Origin: Pigmentiphaga litoralis
Lineage (GTDB): Bacteria; Pseudomonadota; Gammaproteobacteria; Burkholderiales; Burkholderiaceae_B
Assembly (NCBI RefSeq): GCF_014651835.1
Contig: NZ_BMXQ01000001.1
Coordinates: 2,432,801-2,496,800 of the forward strand
DNA: 64,000 bases
Direction of reading: 5' to 3'
Shown here: positions 43,562 to 52,320 of the stretch, piece after piece
Layout: every line of letters starts with the position of its first letter
How positions within the stretch are numbered: the stretch's first letter is position 1
Translations under genes and position numbers: made by a program
Notes under the pieces: model-generated
Told to the model about the DNA's origin: nothing
The model's input: the letters and a program-made list of their open reading frames with translations, nothing else
Database searches by the model: none

Positions 43562-44662
43562 GTGGAACGCTTCGACTACAACCTGTTCCGCGTGCTTTCG
43601 GCGGTCCATGACACGGGCAACGTCAGCCGTGCCGCGCACCTGTTGGGCATGAGTCAACCGGCCGTGAGCATGGCGTTGGCCAAGCTGCGGCGACAGTTCA
43701 ATGACCCCCTGTTCGTGCGGACCGCGCACGGCATGGACGCCACGCCGCTGGGCCGGCAACTGGGCGCGCGAGCGCAGGCGCTGGTCATCCTTGCCGAGCA
43801 AGGTTTGCGGCACGACGCGATCTTTGATGCATCGTCCTTTCGCGGCACCTTCACGATTACCCTGAGCGACGTGGGCGAGATGGTGTTCGTGCCGCGCCTG
43901 CTCGAGCAGATCCGCCAGCGCGCGCCAATGGCGTCACTGCGGTCGGTCGCGGCGTCGCCGCGGGATACCGAAACGGGATTGGAGAACGGGGCGATCGATC
44001 TGGCGGTGGGCTACTTCCCGGACCTGAAGGGCCGCCTGCTGCTGCAGCAGCGGCTGTTCACCCACTACTTTCTGTGCATCGCGCGCGCCGATCATCCGAT
44101 TGCGGGCGAGACCCTGACAATGGCGCAATTCCTGGCCTGCGAGCATGCGGTCGTGCAGGCCGAATCGCGCACGCAGGAATTGTTCGAGCGCTTCCTGTCG
44201 CGCAAGTCGATCGAGCGGCGCATTGCGCTGCACACGCCGCACTTCATGAGCCTGCCGTTTATCGTTGCGCGGTCCGACCTGATCGCGACCGTGCCGCATG
44301 CGCTCGCACTGGGCTATACACGCAGCTTCGAGAACCTGAAATTGATGCGCCCGGAACTGGCCCTGCCGCGGTTCGATCTGCGGCAGCACTGGCACAAACG
44401 TTTCAACAACGATCCTAAATGCCGATGGCTGCGCTCGCTGGTGTCCGAGCTGTTCAATGATCAGGAAGACGAGTGGGTGGAGACGGCCAAGCCGGCGGCG
44501 AAAGCGAATGGCCGGGCGGCTGGCGGCAGTGCGAAGAACGGGGTGGCTCGCGACCGGGTGTCTCGCAACGGGGTGTCTGGCACTGGAGCGGCGCCGCGCA
44601 AGGCGGCCGACGCGCCGACGCGTCAGAACTTCGAGACGCGCTCCAGGATTTCCTCGCCGTAG
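43562..44662 (+). CDS. LysR-type transcriptional regulator with low-complexity C-terminal tail
   Basis: A 366-aa LTTR of the NodD/PcpR/DntR type ([50 protein letters not shown]). Usual members end near residue 310; this one has 55 more residues (Ala/Gly/Arg/Asn-rich with [16 protein letters not shown] repeats). The tail overlaps the 3' end of recQ on the opposite strand by 40 bp. The GTG at 43562 is chosen because homology begins there. It most likely controls the divergent ABC operon. Confidence 0.88.
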   Translation: MERFDYNLFRVLSAVHDTGNVSRAAHLLGMSQPAVSMALAKLRRQFNDPLFVRTAHGMDATPLGRQLGARAQALVILAEQGLRHDAIFDASSFRGTFTITLSDVGEMVFVPRLLEQIRQRAPMASLRSVAASPRDTETGLENGAIDLAVGYFPDLKGRLLLQQRLFTHYFLCIARADHPIAGETLTMAQFLACEHAVVQAESRTQELFERFLSRKSIERRIALHTPHFMSLPFIVARSDLIATVPHALALGYTRSFENLKLMRPELALPRFDLRQHWHKRFNNDPKCRWLRSLVSELFNDQEDEWVETAKPAAKANGRAAGGSAKNGVARDRVSRNGVSGTGAAPRKAADAPTRQNFETRSRISSP

Positions 44663-46476
44663 GCTTCGAGCTTACGAGCTCCCACACCGCTCACGCCGCC
44701 CAGCTCATCGATGGTCGACGGGCGCGCCAGTGCGATTTCGCGCAGCGTTGCGTCATGGAAGATGACGTACGCCGGGACGCCATGATTGCGCGCCACTTCG
44801 CCCCGCCATGCCCGCAATGCCGTGAACAGCGCTTCGGCTTCGGGCGGAAGATTGACCGCGACCTTGGCCTTGCTGCCGCTGCTTTCGCGCGTCTTGCCGG
44901 GCTTGGCCAACTCGCGCCGCAGCATCAGCGTGCGTTCGCCCTTGAGCACGGCGCGGCTGTCTTCGGTCAATGCGAGCGTGCCGTAAGACTCGTGGTCCAC
45001 GGCCAGCAAACCTTGCGTGATCAACTGCCGCAGCACGTTGCGCCAATCCTTTTCGGACAGGTCGGCGCCCACACCGAACACGCTCAATTCGTCGTGCTGA
45101 TACTGCGTGACACGATCGGTTTTCTTGCCACGCAGAATGTCGATGACGTGACCGGAGCCATACCGCTGGCCCCGCTCTTTCCACAGCCGGTACACGGCCG
45201 ACAGGATCTTTTGCGCGGCCTGCGTGCCGTCCCAGGTCTGCGGCGGTTCCAGGCAGGTATCGCAGTTGCCGCAGGCGGTGGCCTTCTGACCGAAGTAGGC
45301 CAGCAGCCGGACACGCCGGCATTCGACCGTCTCGCACAGGCCCAGCATGGCGTCGAGCATGGCGCCCAGCCGCCGCTTGTACGCGTCGTCGCCGGTGGAC
45401 TCGTCGATCATGCGGCGTTGCTGCATGACGTCCTGCAAGCCATAGGCCATCCACGCTTGCGCGGGCATGCCGTCACGACCCGCTCGGCCGGTTTCCTGGT
45501 AGTACCCTTCCACGGACTTGGGCAAGTCCAGATGGGCAACAAAGCGCACATCAGGCTTATCGATGCCCATGCCGAACGCGATCGTGGCCACCATGACCAC
45601 GCCGTCTTCACGCAGAAAGGTCGACTGGTTGGCGGCGCGGATCGCCTGGTCGAGCCCGGCGTGATACGGCAGGGCACGGATGCCCTGCGCCGACAGGAAC
45701 TCGGCCGTCTCTTCGACCTTGGCGCGCGACAGGCAATACACGATGCCGGCGTCGCCAGGATGTTCGGTCGTCAGGAATTCAAGCAGTTGCCGGCGCGGAT
45801 CGTTCTTTTCGACGATGCGATAGCGGATGTTGGGCCGGTCGAAGCTCGACACAAAGGCGCGGGCATTATCCAGCCCCAGGCGCTGCGCGATTTCGACACG
45901 CGTTGCGTCGGTCGCGGTCGCGGTCAGCGCAATACGCGGCACGTCGGGCCAGCGCTCGTGCAGGGTCGACAGGCCCAGGTATTCCGGCCGGAAATCATGT
46001 CCCCACTGCGACACGCAATGCGCTTCGTCGATGGCAAACAAGGCGATGCGGCCGCGGTCGAGCAAGGACAGGCAACGGTCGGTCAGCAAGCGTTCGGGCG
46101 CCACGTACAGCAGGTCCAGTTCGCCCGACAGGAAAGCCTGTTCGACCTCGCGCACCCGCGCGAAATCCTGGGTCGAATTGAGAAAGGCCGCGCGCACGCC
46201 CAGTTCGGTCAGCGCATCGACCTGGTCCTGCATCAACGCGATCAGCGGCGACACGACCACGCCGGTGCCCGCACGAACCAGTGCCGGCACTTGATAGCAC
46301 AGCGACTTGCCGGCGCCCGTGGGCATCAACACCAGGGCATCATTGCCGGCGACCACGTGATTGACGATTTCCTGCTGCGGATGACGAAACGCGTCGTATC
46401 CGAACACCCGCTGAAGCACTTCCAGCGCCTGCTCTTCCAGGCCCTGGTCTTCCAGCGCGTAATCGTCATCAAACAT
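44623..46476 (-). CDS. recQ: ATP-dependent DNA helicase RecQ
   Basis: A 617-aa helicase for DNA repair and recombination. Walker A is [12 protein letters not shown], Walker [21 protein letters not shown] and motif VI GRAGRDG. The RecQ-Ct zinc motif is [11 protein letters not shown]...CGNCDTC, followed by an HRDC domain ending near [11 protein letters not shown]. The start at 46476 overlaps the metC stop by 8 bp. Confidence 0.96.
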   Translation of the reverse strand: MFDDDYALEDQGLEEQALEVLQRVFGYDAFRHPQQEIVNHVVAGNDALVLMPTGAGKSLCYQVPALVRAGTGVVVSPLIALMQDQVDALTELGVRAAFLNSTQDFARVREVEQAFLSGELDLLYVAPERLLTDRCLSLLDRGRIALFAIDEAHCVSQWGHDFRPEYLGLSTLHERWPDVPRIALTATATDATRVEIAQRLGLDNARAFVSSFDRPNIRYRIVEKNDPRRQLLEFLTTEHPGDAGIVYCLSRAKVEETAEFLSAQGIRALPYHAGLDQAIRAANQSTFLREDGVVMVATIAFGMGIDKPDVRFVAHLDLPKSVEGYYQETGRAGRDGMPAQAWMAYGLQDVMQQRRMIDESTGDDAYKRRLGAMLDAMLGLCETVECRRVRLLAYFGQKATACGNCDTCLEPPQTWDGTQAAQKILSAVYRLWKERGQRYGSGHVIDILRGKKTDRVTQYQHDELSVFGVGADLSEKDWRNVLRQLITQGLLAVDHESYGTLALTEDSRAVLKGERTLMLRRELAKPGKTRESSGSKAKVAVNLPPEAEALFTALRAWRGEVARNHGVPAYVIFHDATLREIALARPSTIDELGGVSGVGARKLEAYGEEILERVSKF

Positions 46477-47671
46477 GCGTGGCAGCTCCGTTCGAGTCGG
46501 CAGGGTGATTGGGCAGGTGGACCATGGCCTGCGCCAGGTCGGCAATCAGGTCATCCGGATCTTCCAGCCCGATGTGCAGACGCACTGCCGGACCCTCCGG
46601 ATGCCAGTTCGTTGCCGTGCGGATCGACGCCGCGTGCACGACCGTGATCAGACTTTCGAAACCGCCCCAGCTCGAGCCGATGCCGAACAACGTCAGCGCG
46701 TCGACGAAGGCGGTCAGTGCGGCATCGTCCACCGGCGGCGTGAGCACCACCGAAAACAGGGCCGCGGCGCCGCGGAAATCCCGCTTCCAGATCGCATGCC
46801 CCGGATGGCTGGGCAGCGCAGGAAACAGCACGCGGCTGACTTCCGGCCGGCTCTCGAGCCATTGCGCCACGCGCAGGGCGTTGATCTCTTGCTGCTTGAG
46901 CCGCACCCCCATGGTCCGCAGGCCGCGCAGCGCCAGATAACAATCGTCGGGACTGACGCTATACCCAAAATCGGCCACCGTCTGACGCACCGGCTTCCAG
47001 TAGCGTTCGGTCGTGGTGACGACGCCCATCATGATGTCGGAGTGACCGCCGATGTACTTGGTGGCCGCCTGGATGGACACGTCGATACCGATTTCGAACG
47101 GCGACTGGAAATACGGCGTGGGCCAGGTCTGGTCCGCCAGCACCGGGATGTCACGCGCGTGCGCCGCCGCCGCGATCGCGGGAATGTCCTGCACTTCGAA
47201 CGTGAGCGACCCCGGCGATTCGCAGAACACCGCGCAGGTGTTGTCGCGCAGCAGCCCGGCGATCCCGGCGCCGATCAGCGGATCGTAATACTCGACGTCG
47301 ACCCCCAGCTTTTCCAGTTGCCGCGTGCAGAAGGTGCGCGTCGGTCCGTAGACCGAGTCCACCATCAGCAGGTGCGTGCCCGGCCGCGCGAAGGTCATCA
47401 ACGCCACGACCACCGCCGAGAACCCGTTCGGTGTGGCGACCGCCTGGAACCCGCCTTCCATCCTGGCGACGGCTTCTTCGAATGCGTAAGTGGTGGGCGT
47501 GCCATGACGGCCGTAACGCACCGACTTGCCGTAGGGATCCTTGGGCGTTTCGTAGGCGTCCAGGCTGGGGAACACCACAGTGGAGGTACGAAACACCGGA
47601 GTGTTCACCATACCGTCGTGGTCGTCGGGGGACCGGCCGGCGTGCGCCAGCAAAGTATCGCGTTTGTGCAT
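46469..47671 (-). CDS. metC: Cystathionine beta-lyase (MetC-type PLP enzyme)
   Basis: A 400-aa Cys/Met-metabolism PLP enzyme. The PLP lysine is in [38 protein letters not shown] and [14 protein letters not shown] match cystathionine beta-lyases. It converts cystathionine to homocysteine, pyruvate and ammonia. It overlaps recQ by 8 bp. The exact gamma/beta specificity is inferred from the ESPGS variant. Confidence 0.9.
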   Translation of the reverse strand: MHKRDTLLAHAGRSPDDHDGMVNTPVFRTSTVVFPSLDAYETPKDPYGKSVRYGRHGTPTTYAFEEAVARMEGGFQAVATPNGFSAVVVALMTFARPGTHLLMVDSVYGPTRTFCTRQLEKLGVDVEYYDPLIGAGIAGLLRDNTCAVFCESPGSLTFEVQDIPAIAAAAHARDIPVLADQTWPTPYFQSPFEIGIDVSIQAATKYIGGHSDIMMGVVTTTERYWKPVRQTVADFGYSVSPDDCYLALRGLRTMGVRLKQQEINALRVAQWLESRPEVSRVLFPALPSHPGHAIWKRDFRGAAALFSVVLTPPVDDAALTAFVDALTLFGIGSSWGGFESLITVVHAASIRTATNWHPEGPAVRLHIGLEDPDDLIADLAQAMVHLPNHPADSNGAATHV

Positions 47672-47769
47672 AAATCATTATAAGCCGGCGAGGGGTCCCC
47701 CCTGGCCCCTGCGCGCCTCCCCCGGCGGCGTTTTGGCCGTGAGGATCATTGCGGATGGATGCAAATGGC

Positions 47770-47970
47770 TCAGCCGCCCGGAGCGGTGCTGGAGGGGGAT
47801 GCTGCGGGCGATGAGGGCATCTTGGTCGCGGGGGTGGAGGATGGCGCCGGCGACGGCTTGGGGGCCATTGTCGGGGTCGGCGGCGTGCGATCCGGGACCT
47901 TGCGGCCGCAACCGGCCAGGGCGCCAGCGGTCATGAGGACTACGGCCAACCATTGCGATGTGCGTGTCAT
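47770..47970 (-). CDS. Small proline-rich lipoprotein
   Basis: A 66-aa predicted lipoprotein with lipobox LAGC (residues 17-20) followed by a tail made almost entirely of Pro, Ser, Ala and Thr. GGGGAGAC precedes the ATG at 47970. It resembles the small entericidin-like or LptM-like lipoproteins found beside biosynthesis genes. No function can be assigned. Confidence 0.65.
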   Translation of the reverse strand: MTRTSQWLAVVLMTAGALAGCGRKVPDRTPPTPTMAPKPSPAPSSTPATKMPSSPAASPSSTAPGG

Positions 47971-48093
47971 GGGTCTCCCCCCGGGGATGTCGTCGTCGAG
48001 CATTCACTGTAAACCCGCAAGGGGGCGGCGGGTGATACAGGGTGTAGGCGGCTGAGCCGCGGTCATCTTGTCCAAAGCTATCGCCCCGCCTTC

Positions 48094-48414
48094 CTACTTC
48101 TTGCCGTACGTGGCATCGTGGTCGGGAGGTATGGAAAGCAGGCGAATGAATTCCCCATCTCGATAGGCCACCGCGCGCCTCGACTGCGTCAGGCGCAAGC
48201 TGTATATGGCAGTGATACCTGGGGGTGGCTTGACGCTGACGATTCTTTCCCAGTGCAGCCCCTTGTCCCGGTACACCTGCTGCCACGTCAATTGCCGTAG
48301 CTTGGCCAGGGCATCCAATGCAGCGTGACGCTCGGTTTTCTGCAGCGTCAGCAAGTCGCGTTGGAAAACGGGATTGTTCAAGTCCAGTCGAACGACTGCA
48401 TGGTCGTCAGGCAT
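48094..48414 (-). CDS. RelE-superfamily-like toxin of a TA pair
   Basis: A 106-aa basic protein. The C-terminal AIYSLRLTQSRRAVAYRDGEFIRLLSI fits the beta-sheet core of RelE/ParE-type toxins, where the basic residues contact RNA. It begins inside the antitoxin gene (8-bp overlap), the standard TA layout. mRNA cleavage is inferred from fold pattern and context only. Confidence 0.65.
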   Translation of the reverse strand: MPDDHAVVRLDLNNPVFQRDLLTLQKTERHAALDALAKLRQLTWQQVYRDKGLHWERIVSVKPPPGITAIYSLRLTQSRRAVAYRDGEFIRLLSIPPDHDATYGKK

Positions 48415-48682
48415 CACGCAACTTCTTCAGCAGCGCGTTCGACTTCGCGTCGGACGCGGGATGCGTGCGTGCCCATTCCACCGCTTCGTCAAGACCTGCA
48501 GCCGCTTCGGCCGTATGCAACCAGCGTTCGTTATCCGGAATGACGGTGGCTGTACGCACCAGCCAAACACCGGCCTCCTGTTCTTCGATGAGCACTTGCC
48601 GGCCAGCGTACTGCTTGCCCAGCGAAATTTGCCCATTGGCTCCCACCAGCTTGACGGTGGGCGGCGCTAGAATAGTTGGCAT
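48407..48682 (-). CDS. AbrB/SpoVT-like antitoxin of a TA pair
   Basis: A 91-aa protein whose N-terminus (VKLVGANGQISLGKQYAGRQVLIEEQEAGVWLVR) fits the AbrB swapped-hairpin DNA-binding fold, followed by an acidic helical tail that would wrap the toxin. It is first in the pair, with AGGA 8 nt before its ATG. It should repress its own promoter. Confidence 0.65.
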   Translation of the reverse strand: MPTILAPPTVKLVGANGQISLGKQYAGRQVLIEEQEAGVWLVRTATVIPDNERWLHTAEAAAGLDEAVEWARTHPASDAKSNALLKKLRDA

Positions 48683-48722
48683 ACGATTTTCCTAAATCAC
48701 ATAAATACTAAGGCACGATTTT
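48683..48722 (-). promoter_or_regulatory. AT-rich promoter/operator region of the TA pair
   Basis: Two direct copies of ACGATTTT (48683-48690 and 48715-48722) lie 32 bp apart, immediately upstream of the antitoxin start. The strip is much more AT-rich than the neighbouring DNA, suggesting either promoter composition or recent transfer. Autoregulation by the antitoxin is expected for the class. Confidence 0.4.
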
Positions 48723-48770
48723 ACCAAAATTTAGAAGTGGCGCGCCGTCGCGAGCCACGCACAACAAAAA

Positions 48771-48802
48771 CCGCCCCACGGCGGCAACCCGGCGCGGGGC
48801 GG
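48771..48802 (-). terminator. Probable terminator for the Spy-like gene
   Basis: CCGCCCC and GGGGCGG arms enclose 18 nt; on the minus strand the stem is followed by TTTTTGTT, a fair T-tract. It is 210 bp past the Spy-like stop, after the 81-bp repeats, which would lie in the 3' untranslated region. Confidence 0.5.
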
Positions 48803-48852
48803 AGAAAAAACGAAAAGCGACCGATCAACTCAACCCGAGGCGACTGCGCCCT

Positions 48853-49014
48853 CCAGGGCACAGCGGATCTGGCTCCGCCAGTCCGCCAGTGCCGTCCCTG
48901 GGGAAGGCGCGCAGCGCCAAGGGGGGCTACCCCCCAGGGCACAGCGGATCTGGCTCCGCCAGTCCGCCAGTGCCGCCCCTGGGGGAGGCGCAAAGCGCCT
49001 AGGGGGGGCTTATC
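48853..49014. repeat. Two tandem copies of an 81-bp GC-rich repeat
   Basis: Copy 1 is 48853-48933 and copy 2 48934-49014, differing at only a few positions up to about 49010. Each holds GGATCTGGCTCCGCCAGTCC and ends in a run of G. It resembles the small intergenic repeats scattered in Bordetella/Achromobacter genomes (recollection). It fills most of the 330-bp gene-free stretch between the antitoxin and Spy-like genes. Confidence 0.85.
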
Positions 49015-49732
49015 AAGGCAGCACCGGCGCCGCCGGTGCTGCCGCCGCAGGCGCCTGGCGGTCGCCGCGCATGCCAGGGGCGCGCTGCTCACCACCACGG
49101 TGCTTGCGGTCACCCATGCGCTGCATGCGCTGCTTGAACGCATCCGTCACGATCTGCTTCTGCTTGGTGTCGAGCGAGTCGTACACCACCAGCCAGGCGT
49201 CACGCGCAGCGTCGAGCTTGGGCTTGATCGCGGCGTGTTCGGCTTCGCGCTGGGCAGTCATCGCACGGAAGTCGGCCGGGCCAGTCTTGGCCAGTTGCTC
49301 CTGCATCTGCTTGCGATGCGCATCGCGGCGGGCGCGCATCTCTTCACCAAGAGCGCGTTGCTGCGATTCGGCGGCGTTCCAGCGGGTCTGCTGGGTGTCG
49401 GTCAGATTCAGCTTGGACTTCAATTGGCCCAGCATCATCATCATCGACGGACCACCGTGGTGGCCATGATGGCCACCCTTGCGGTGGTCGCCGCGCGGAC
49501 CGCCGTGGCGGGGGCCGTCACCGCGTTGTCCGTCGGCACGCGGGCCGTCGGTCCGTTGGCCGCCCGTCGTCGGGGCATTGCGCTCGGGGGTTGCGGCCGG
49601 CGCCGTAGTGGTGGCAGGTGCGGCCTGGGCGATCACGATCGGTTCGGCGGCGGGGGCAGCGTAGGCAATACCGCTCGCGCCAGTCGCGAGGGTCATGGCA
49701 GCGGCGAGGATACGAAGGGTATGCTTGGTCAT
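49013..49732 (-). CDS. Spy/CpxP-like periplasmic LTxxQ-motif protein
   Basis: A 239-aa secreted protein; the signal peptide ends near GIAYA. The core has NLTDTQQTRWNAAESQQRAL and a second SLDTKQKQIVTDAFKQR, the two LTxxQ-type motifs of the Spy/CpxP family, with helical charged stretches between. Before the core lies a flexible Pro/Arg/Gly/His region including GGHHGHHGG, which could bind metals. Spy is an envelope chaperone and CpxP a negative regulator of a sensor kinase; the divergent two-component genes suggest such a loop here. Confidence 0.87.
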   Translation of the reverse strand: MTKHTLRILAAAMTLATGASGIAYAAPAAEPIVIAQAAPATTTAPAATPERNAPTTGGQRTDGPRADGQRGDGPRHGGPRGDHRKGGHHGHHGGPSMMMMLGQLKSKLNLTDTQQTRWNAAESQQRALGEEMRARRDAHRKQMQEQLAKTGPADFRAMTAQREAEHAAIKPKLDAARDAWLVVYDSLDTKQKQIVTDAFKQRMQRMGDRKHRGGEQRAPGMRGDRQAPAAAAPAAPVLP

Positions 49733-49893
49733 GCTGTGTACTCCTGATGTTTCGGATGAATGCCAACATGTCTGTGGCAGTGAGTGCATTCTTGCGGCGG
49801 ACCGGTTACGGACCTGTTCCGAAAAACACGGCAGCTGTTTCAACCGATTTCAGCAACTTGCGCCCTGCGGGGCGCCACGCGACTATCCGCCCT

Positions 49894-50649
49894 ATGGAAA
49901 AAACCGCGAAACCGAAGTTGCTGGTCGTCGATGACGATCCGGCCCTGCGCCAGTTGCTGGCCGACTACCTGAACAAGCAGGGCTACGACACCTTGCTCGC
50001 TCCGGACGCCACCGACCTGGAAGCGCGCATCACGCGGTATGCGCCCGCCTTGCTGGTGCTCGATCGCATGCTGCCGGGGGGCGACGGCGCGGACGCCTGC
50101 CGCCGTCTGCGGGATCGGGGGGAAGACCTTCCCATCATCCTGTTGACCGCGCGCGATGAAACCGTGGACCGCATCATCGGGCTCGAGTCGGGCGCCGACG
50201 ACTACGTCGGCAAGCCCTTCGATCCGCGCGAACTGCTGGCGCGTATCGAAGCGGTGTTACGCCGCAAGCGCGGGCCGTCGGCGCTGTTGAAAGATGGCCC
50301 GATCACTTTCGGGCCCTTCGTATTCGACACGCAGGCGCGCACGCTCCACAAGGGCAGCGAACCGGTGCGGCTGACCGGCGGTGAATTCAATCTGCTGGAG
50401 GCATTGCTGCGCAACGCAGGGCGGCCGCTGTCACGCGAACGCCTGCTCGCCCTTGCCCGGGATGACGAAGCCGGCGATCGCAACGACCGCGCCATCGACA
50501 TCGCGATTCTTCGTCTGCGCCGGGCCATCGAAGACGATCCGAAGCAGCCGCGGTGGATCCAGACCGTGTGGGGCATCGGCTACCGATTCCTGCCGCTGGG
50601 CGCATCCGACGGCGAAGGCGCCGCGCCGCTGTCGCCGGCGCTTCCGTGA
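49894..50649 (+). CDS. OmpR/PhoB-family response regulator
   Basis: A 251-aa regulator. The receiver domain (LLVVDDDPALRQLL, phospho-acceptor Asp in LLVLDRMLPGGDG, LTARDE, GADDYVGKPFDPREL) covers residues 8-120. The winged-helix domain (RLTGGEFNLLEALLRNAGRPLSRERLL...RAIDIAILRLRRAIEDDP...VWGIGYRF) follows. It overlaps the sensor kinase gene by 4 bp (GTGA). The Spy-like gene is divergent, 161 bp away, and is the likely target. Confidence 0.94.
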   Translation: MEKTAKPKLLVVDDDPALRQLLADYLNKQGYDTLLAPDATDLEARITRYAPALLVLDRMLPGGDGADACRRLRDRGEDLPIILLTARDETVDRIIGLESGADDYVGKPFDPRELLARIEAVLRRKRGPSALLKDGPITFGPFVFDTQARTLHKGSEPVRLTGGEFNLLEALLRNAGRPLSRERLLALARDDEAGDRNDRAIDIAILRLRRAIEDDPKQPRWIQTVWGIGYRFLPLGASDGEGAAPLSPALP

Positions 50650-52151
50650 CGCCCTACGCGCGCTTCCTGCCCCGCTCGCTGCGCGCCCGGTTGATTCTGT
50701 TGATCCTGGGCGCGGTACTGGTGGCGCAGGCCGCCACATTCGCGGCCATTGAACACTATCGCCGCAACTATCTCGACAACGTCGCGCCCGACCTGATGGC
50801 GACGACGATCCGCACCCTGCGCGCGGCCATTGCGCAGATCCCGGAAGAGAACCGCGCCGATTTCGTGTCCGAGGCTTCGCATGGCGAATGGCGTTTCGAG
50901 TCGCGCGCCCTGCCCGCGCGCGCGCGGCGCACGGAGGCCGAACGGCGTGCCGACGCCGGACCGCGCCGTCCGCCGCGCGAAGGCGGGCCGCCCGGATTCC
51001 CGCCTACCGGCCGCATGCCGCCCGACTTTCGCCCTTTTGAATTTCGCGCCCCGCCCGATGGCCGGCTCCCGCCACGGGAAGCCCCCCGGTGGGCCGAAGA
51101 CGATCCCCGCAGCGGCATGCGCGGCCTGATCCGCCGGCTCAATCAGCAACTGGGCGAAGGCACGCGCGTGGCGCTGTCGCGCGGCCCCGAACCGGCGCTG
51201 TACATCTCGCTGAGCTCGACGCTTGGCCAGGAAGACGGGTTTGCGCAGCGCGCATGGCTGGTGATCTCGCTCGAGCGCATCAGCCCGGGGGTGACGACGC
51301 CCCTGCTGGTGATCTGGCTGGGCGGCCTGGGGGTGATCCTGCTGATCGCCGCCGGTTTTTCGTGGCACATCACGCGGCCCATGACGTCGCTGGCAATGGC
51401 CGCCGACCAGCTTGCGGCCGGCAAGCCGCAGCGGGTCGAGCCCTCGGGACCGCACGAAACGCGGGTGCTGGGCGAACGTTTCAACGCCATGCTGGATGCG
51501 CTGGACGCATCGGATGCCGTGCGCCGCACGTTGCTGGCCGGGCTGCCGCACGACCTGAAAGGCCCGCTCTCGCGGATGCGCCTGCGGACCGAGATGGCCG
51601 ATGACCCCACGCTGAAAGAAGGCCTGCGCAAGGACGCGCAGGACATGCAGCACATCGTGGATCAGTTCATCGGCTACGTGCGGGGCACCGATCCGGCGGC
51701 CTATCACTTCGATCCCATGGACCTGGGCGACTGGCTGAGCGAACGCATGCACGCCTGGAAAGGCACGGGCATGGCGGTCGAACTGGCCGCCGTCCCGACC
51801 CAGGAACTGCGCGTCAATGGCGACGCGGTCGCGCTGGCCCGCATGGTGGACAACCTGATCCAGAACGCGCTGCAGCATGGCGCGCCGCCGGTGGAGATCA
51901 CGCTGACGCAGCGCGATACGTCGGCGGTCATCCAGGTGCGGGACCACGGCCCGGGCATTTCGCCCGACCGGCGCCAGGAAGCGCTGCAGCCCTTCGCCCG
52001 GCTCGATCCCGCCCGCAGCCGTACCGGCAACGTCGGCCTGGGGCTGGCGCTGGTGGACGCCATTGCGCGCGCCCACGGCGGCCGGATTGCCCTGGCGCAG
52101 GCCGAAGGCGGCGGCCTGCAGGTCGACGTGGAACTGCCGCTGATTGCCTGA
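50646..52151 (+). CDS. Sensor histidine kinase (EnvZ-like) with Pro/Arg-rich periplasmic domain
   Basis: A 501-aa kinase with two membrane helices (residues about 15-40 and 215-240), HAMP, HisKA (LLAGLPHDLKGPLSRMRLR; the His in GLPHD is the phospho-site) and HATPase_c (NLIQNALQHG, DHGPGISPDRR, GLGLALVDAIARAHGG). The periplasmic part contains about 60 residues dominated by Pro, Arg and Gly (RRPPREGGPPGFPPTGRMPP). The start is the GTG at 50646, coupled to the regulator stop. The low-complexity sensor region may touch the Spy-like protein. Confidence 0.93.
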   Translation: MTPYARFLPRSLRARLILLILGAVLVAQAATFAAIEHYRRNYLDNVAPDLMATTIRTLRAAIAQIPEENRADFVSEASHGEWRFESRALPARARRTEAERRADAGPRRPPREGGPPGFPPTGRMPPDFRPFEFRAPPDGRLPPREAPRWAEDDPRSGMRGLIRRLNQQLGEGTRVALSRGPEPALYISLSSTLGQEDGFAQRAWLVISLERISPGVTTPLLVIWLGGLGVILLIAAGFSWHITRPMTSLAMAADQLAAGKPQRVEPSGPHETRVLGERFNAMLDALDASDAVRRTLLAGLPHDLKGPLSRMRLRTEMADDPTLKEGLRKDAQDMQHIVDQFIGYVRGTDPAAYHFDPMDLGDWLSERMHAWKGTGMAVELAAVPTQELRVNGDAVALARMVDNLIQNALQHGAPPVEITLTQRDTSAVIQVRDHGPGISPDRRQEALQPFARLDPARSRTGNVGLGLALVDAIARAHGGRIALAQAEGGGLQVDVELPLIA

Positions 52152-52320
52152 CCGGCCGCTGGCAGATGCTCATCTGTAGAAGAGCCGCCCGGCGGCTCGT
52201 GGCGCACCGCCTTGCCGCCGCGCCGTCATTTTTGCCACGCCCGGGCATGCACCCAAGGGTTAGCCCCCGTATTCATGGCAAAATTAGCCGAGGGACAAGC
52301 TCGTCCATACAAAAGTGACA

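Noticed and set aside
44473-46647. 724-codon open frame on the plus strand opposite recQ
   Set aside because: recQ motifs are complete on the minus strand; this frame has none.
48853-49014. Insertion sequence or transposon end
   Set aside because: No transposase, no terminal inverted repeats and no target duplication; it is a simple tandem repeat.
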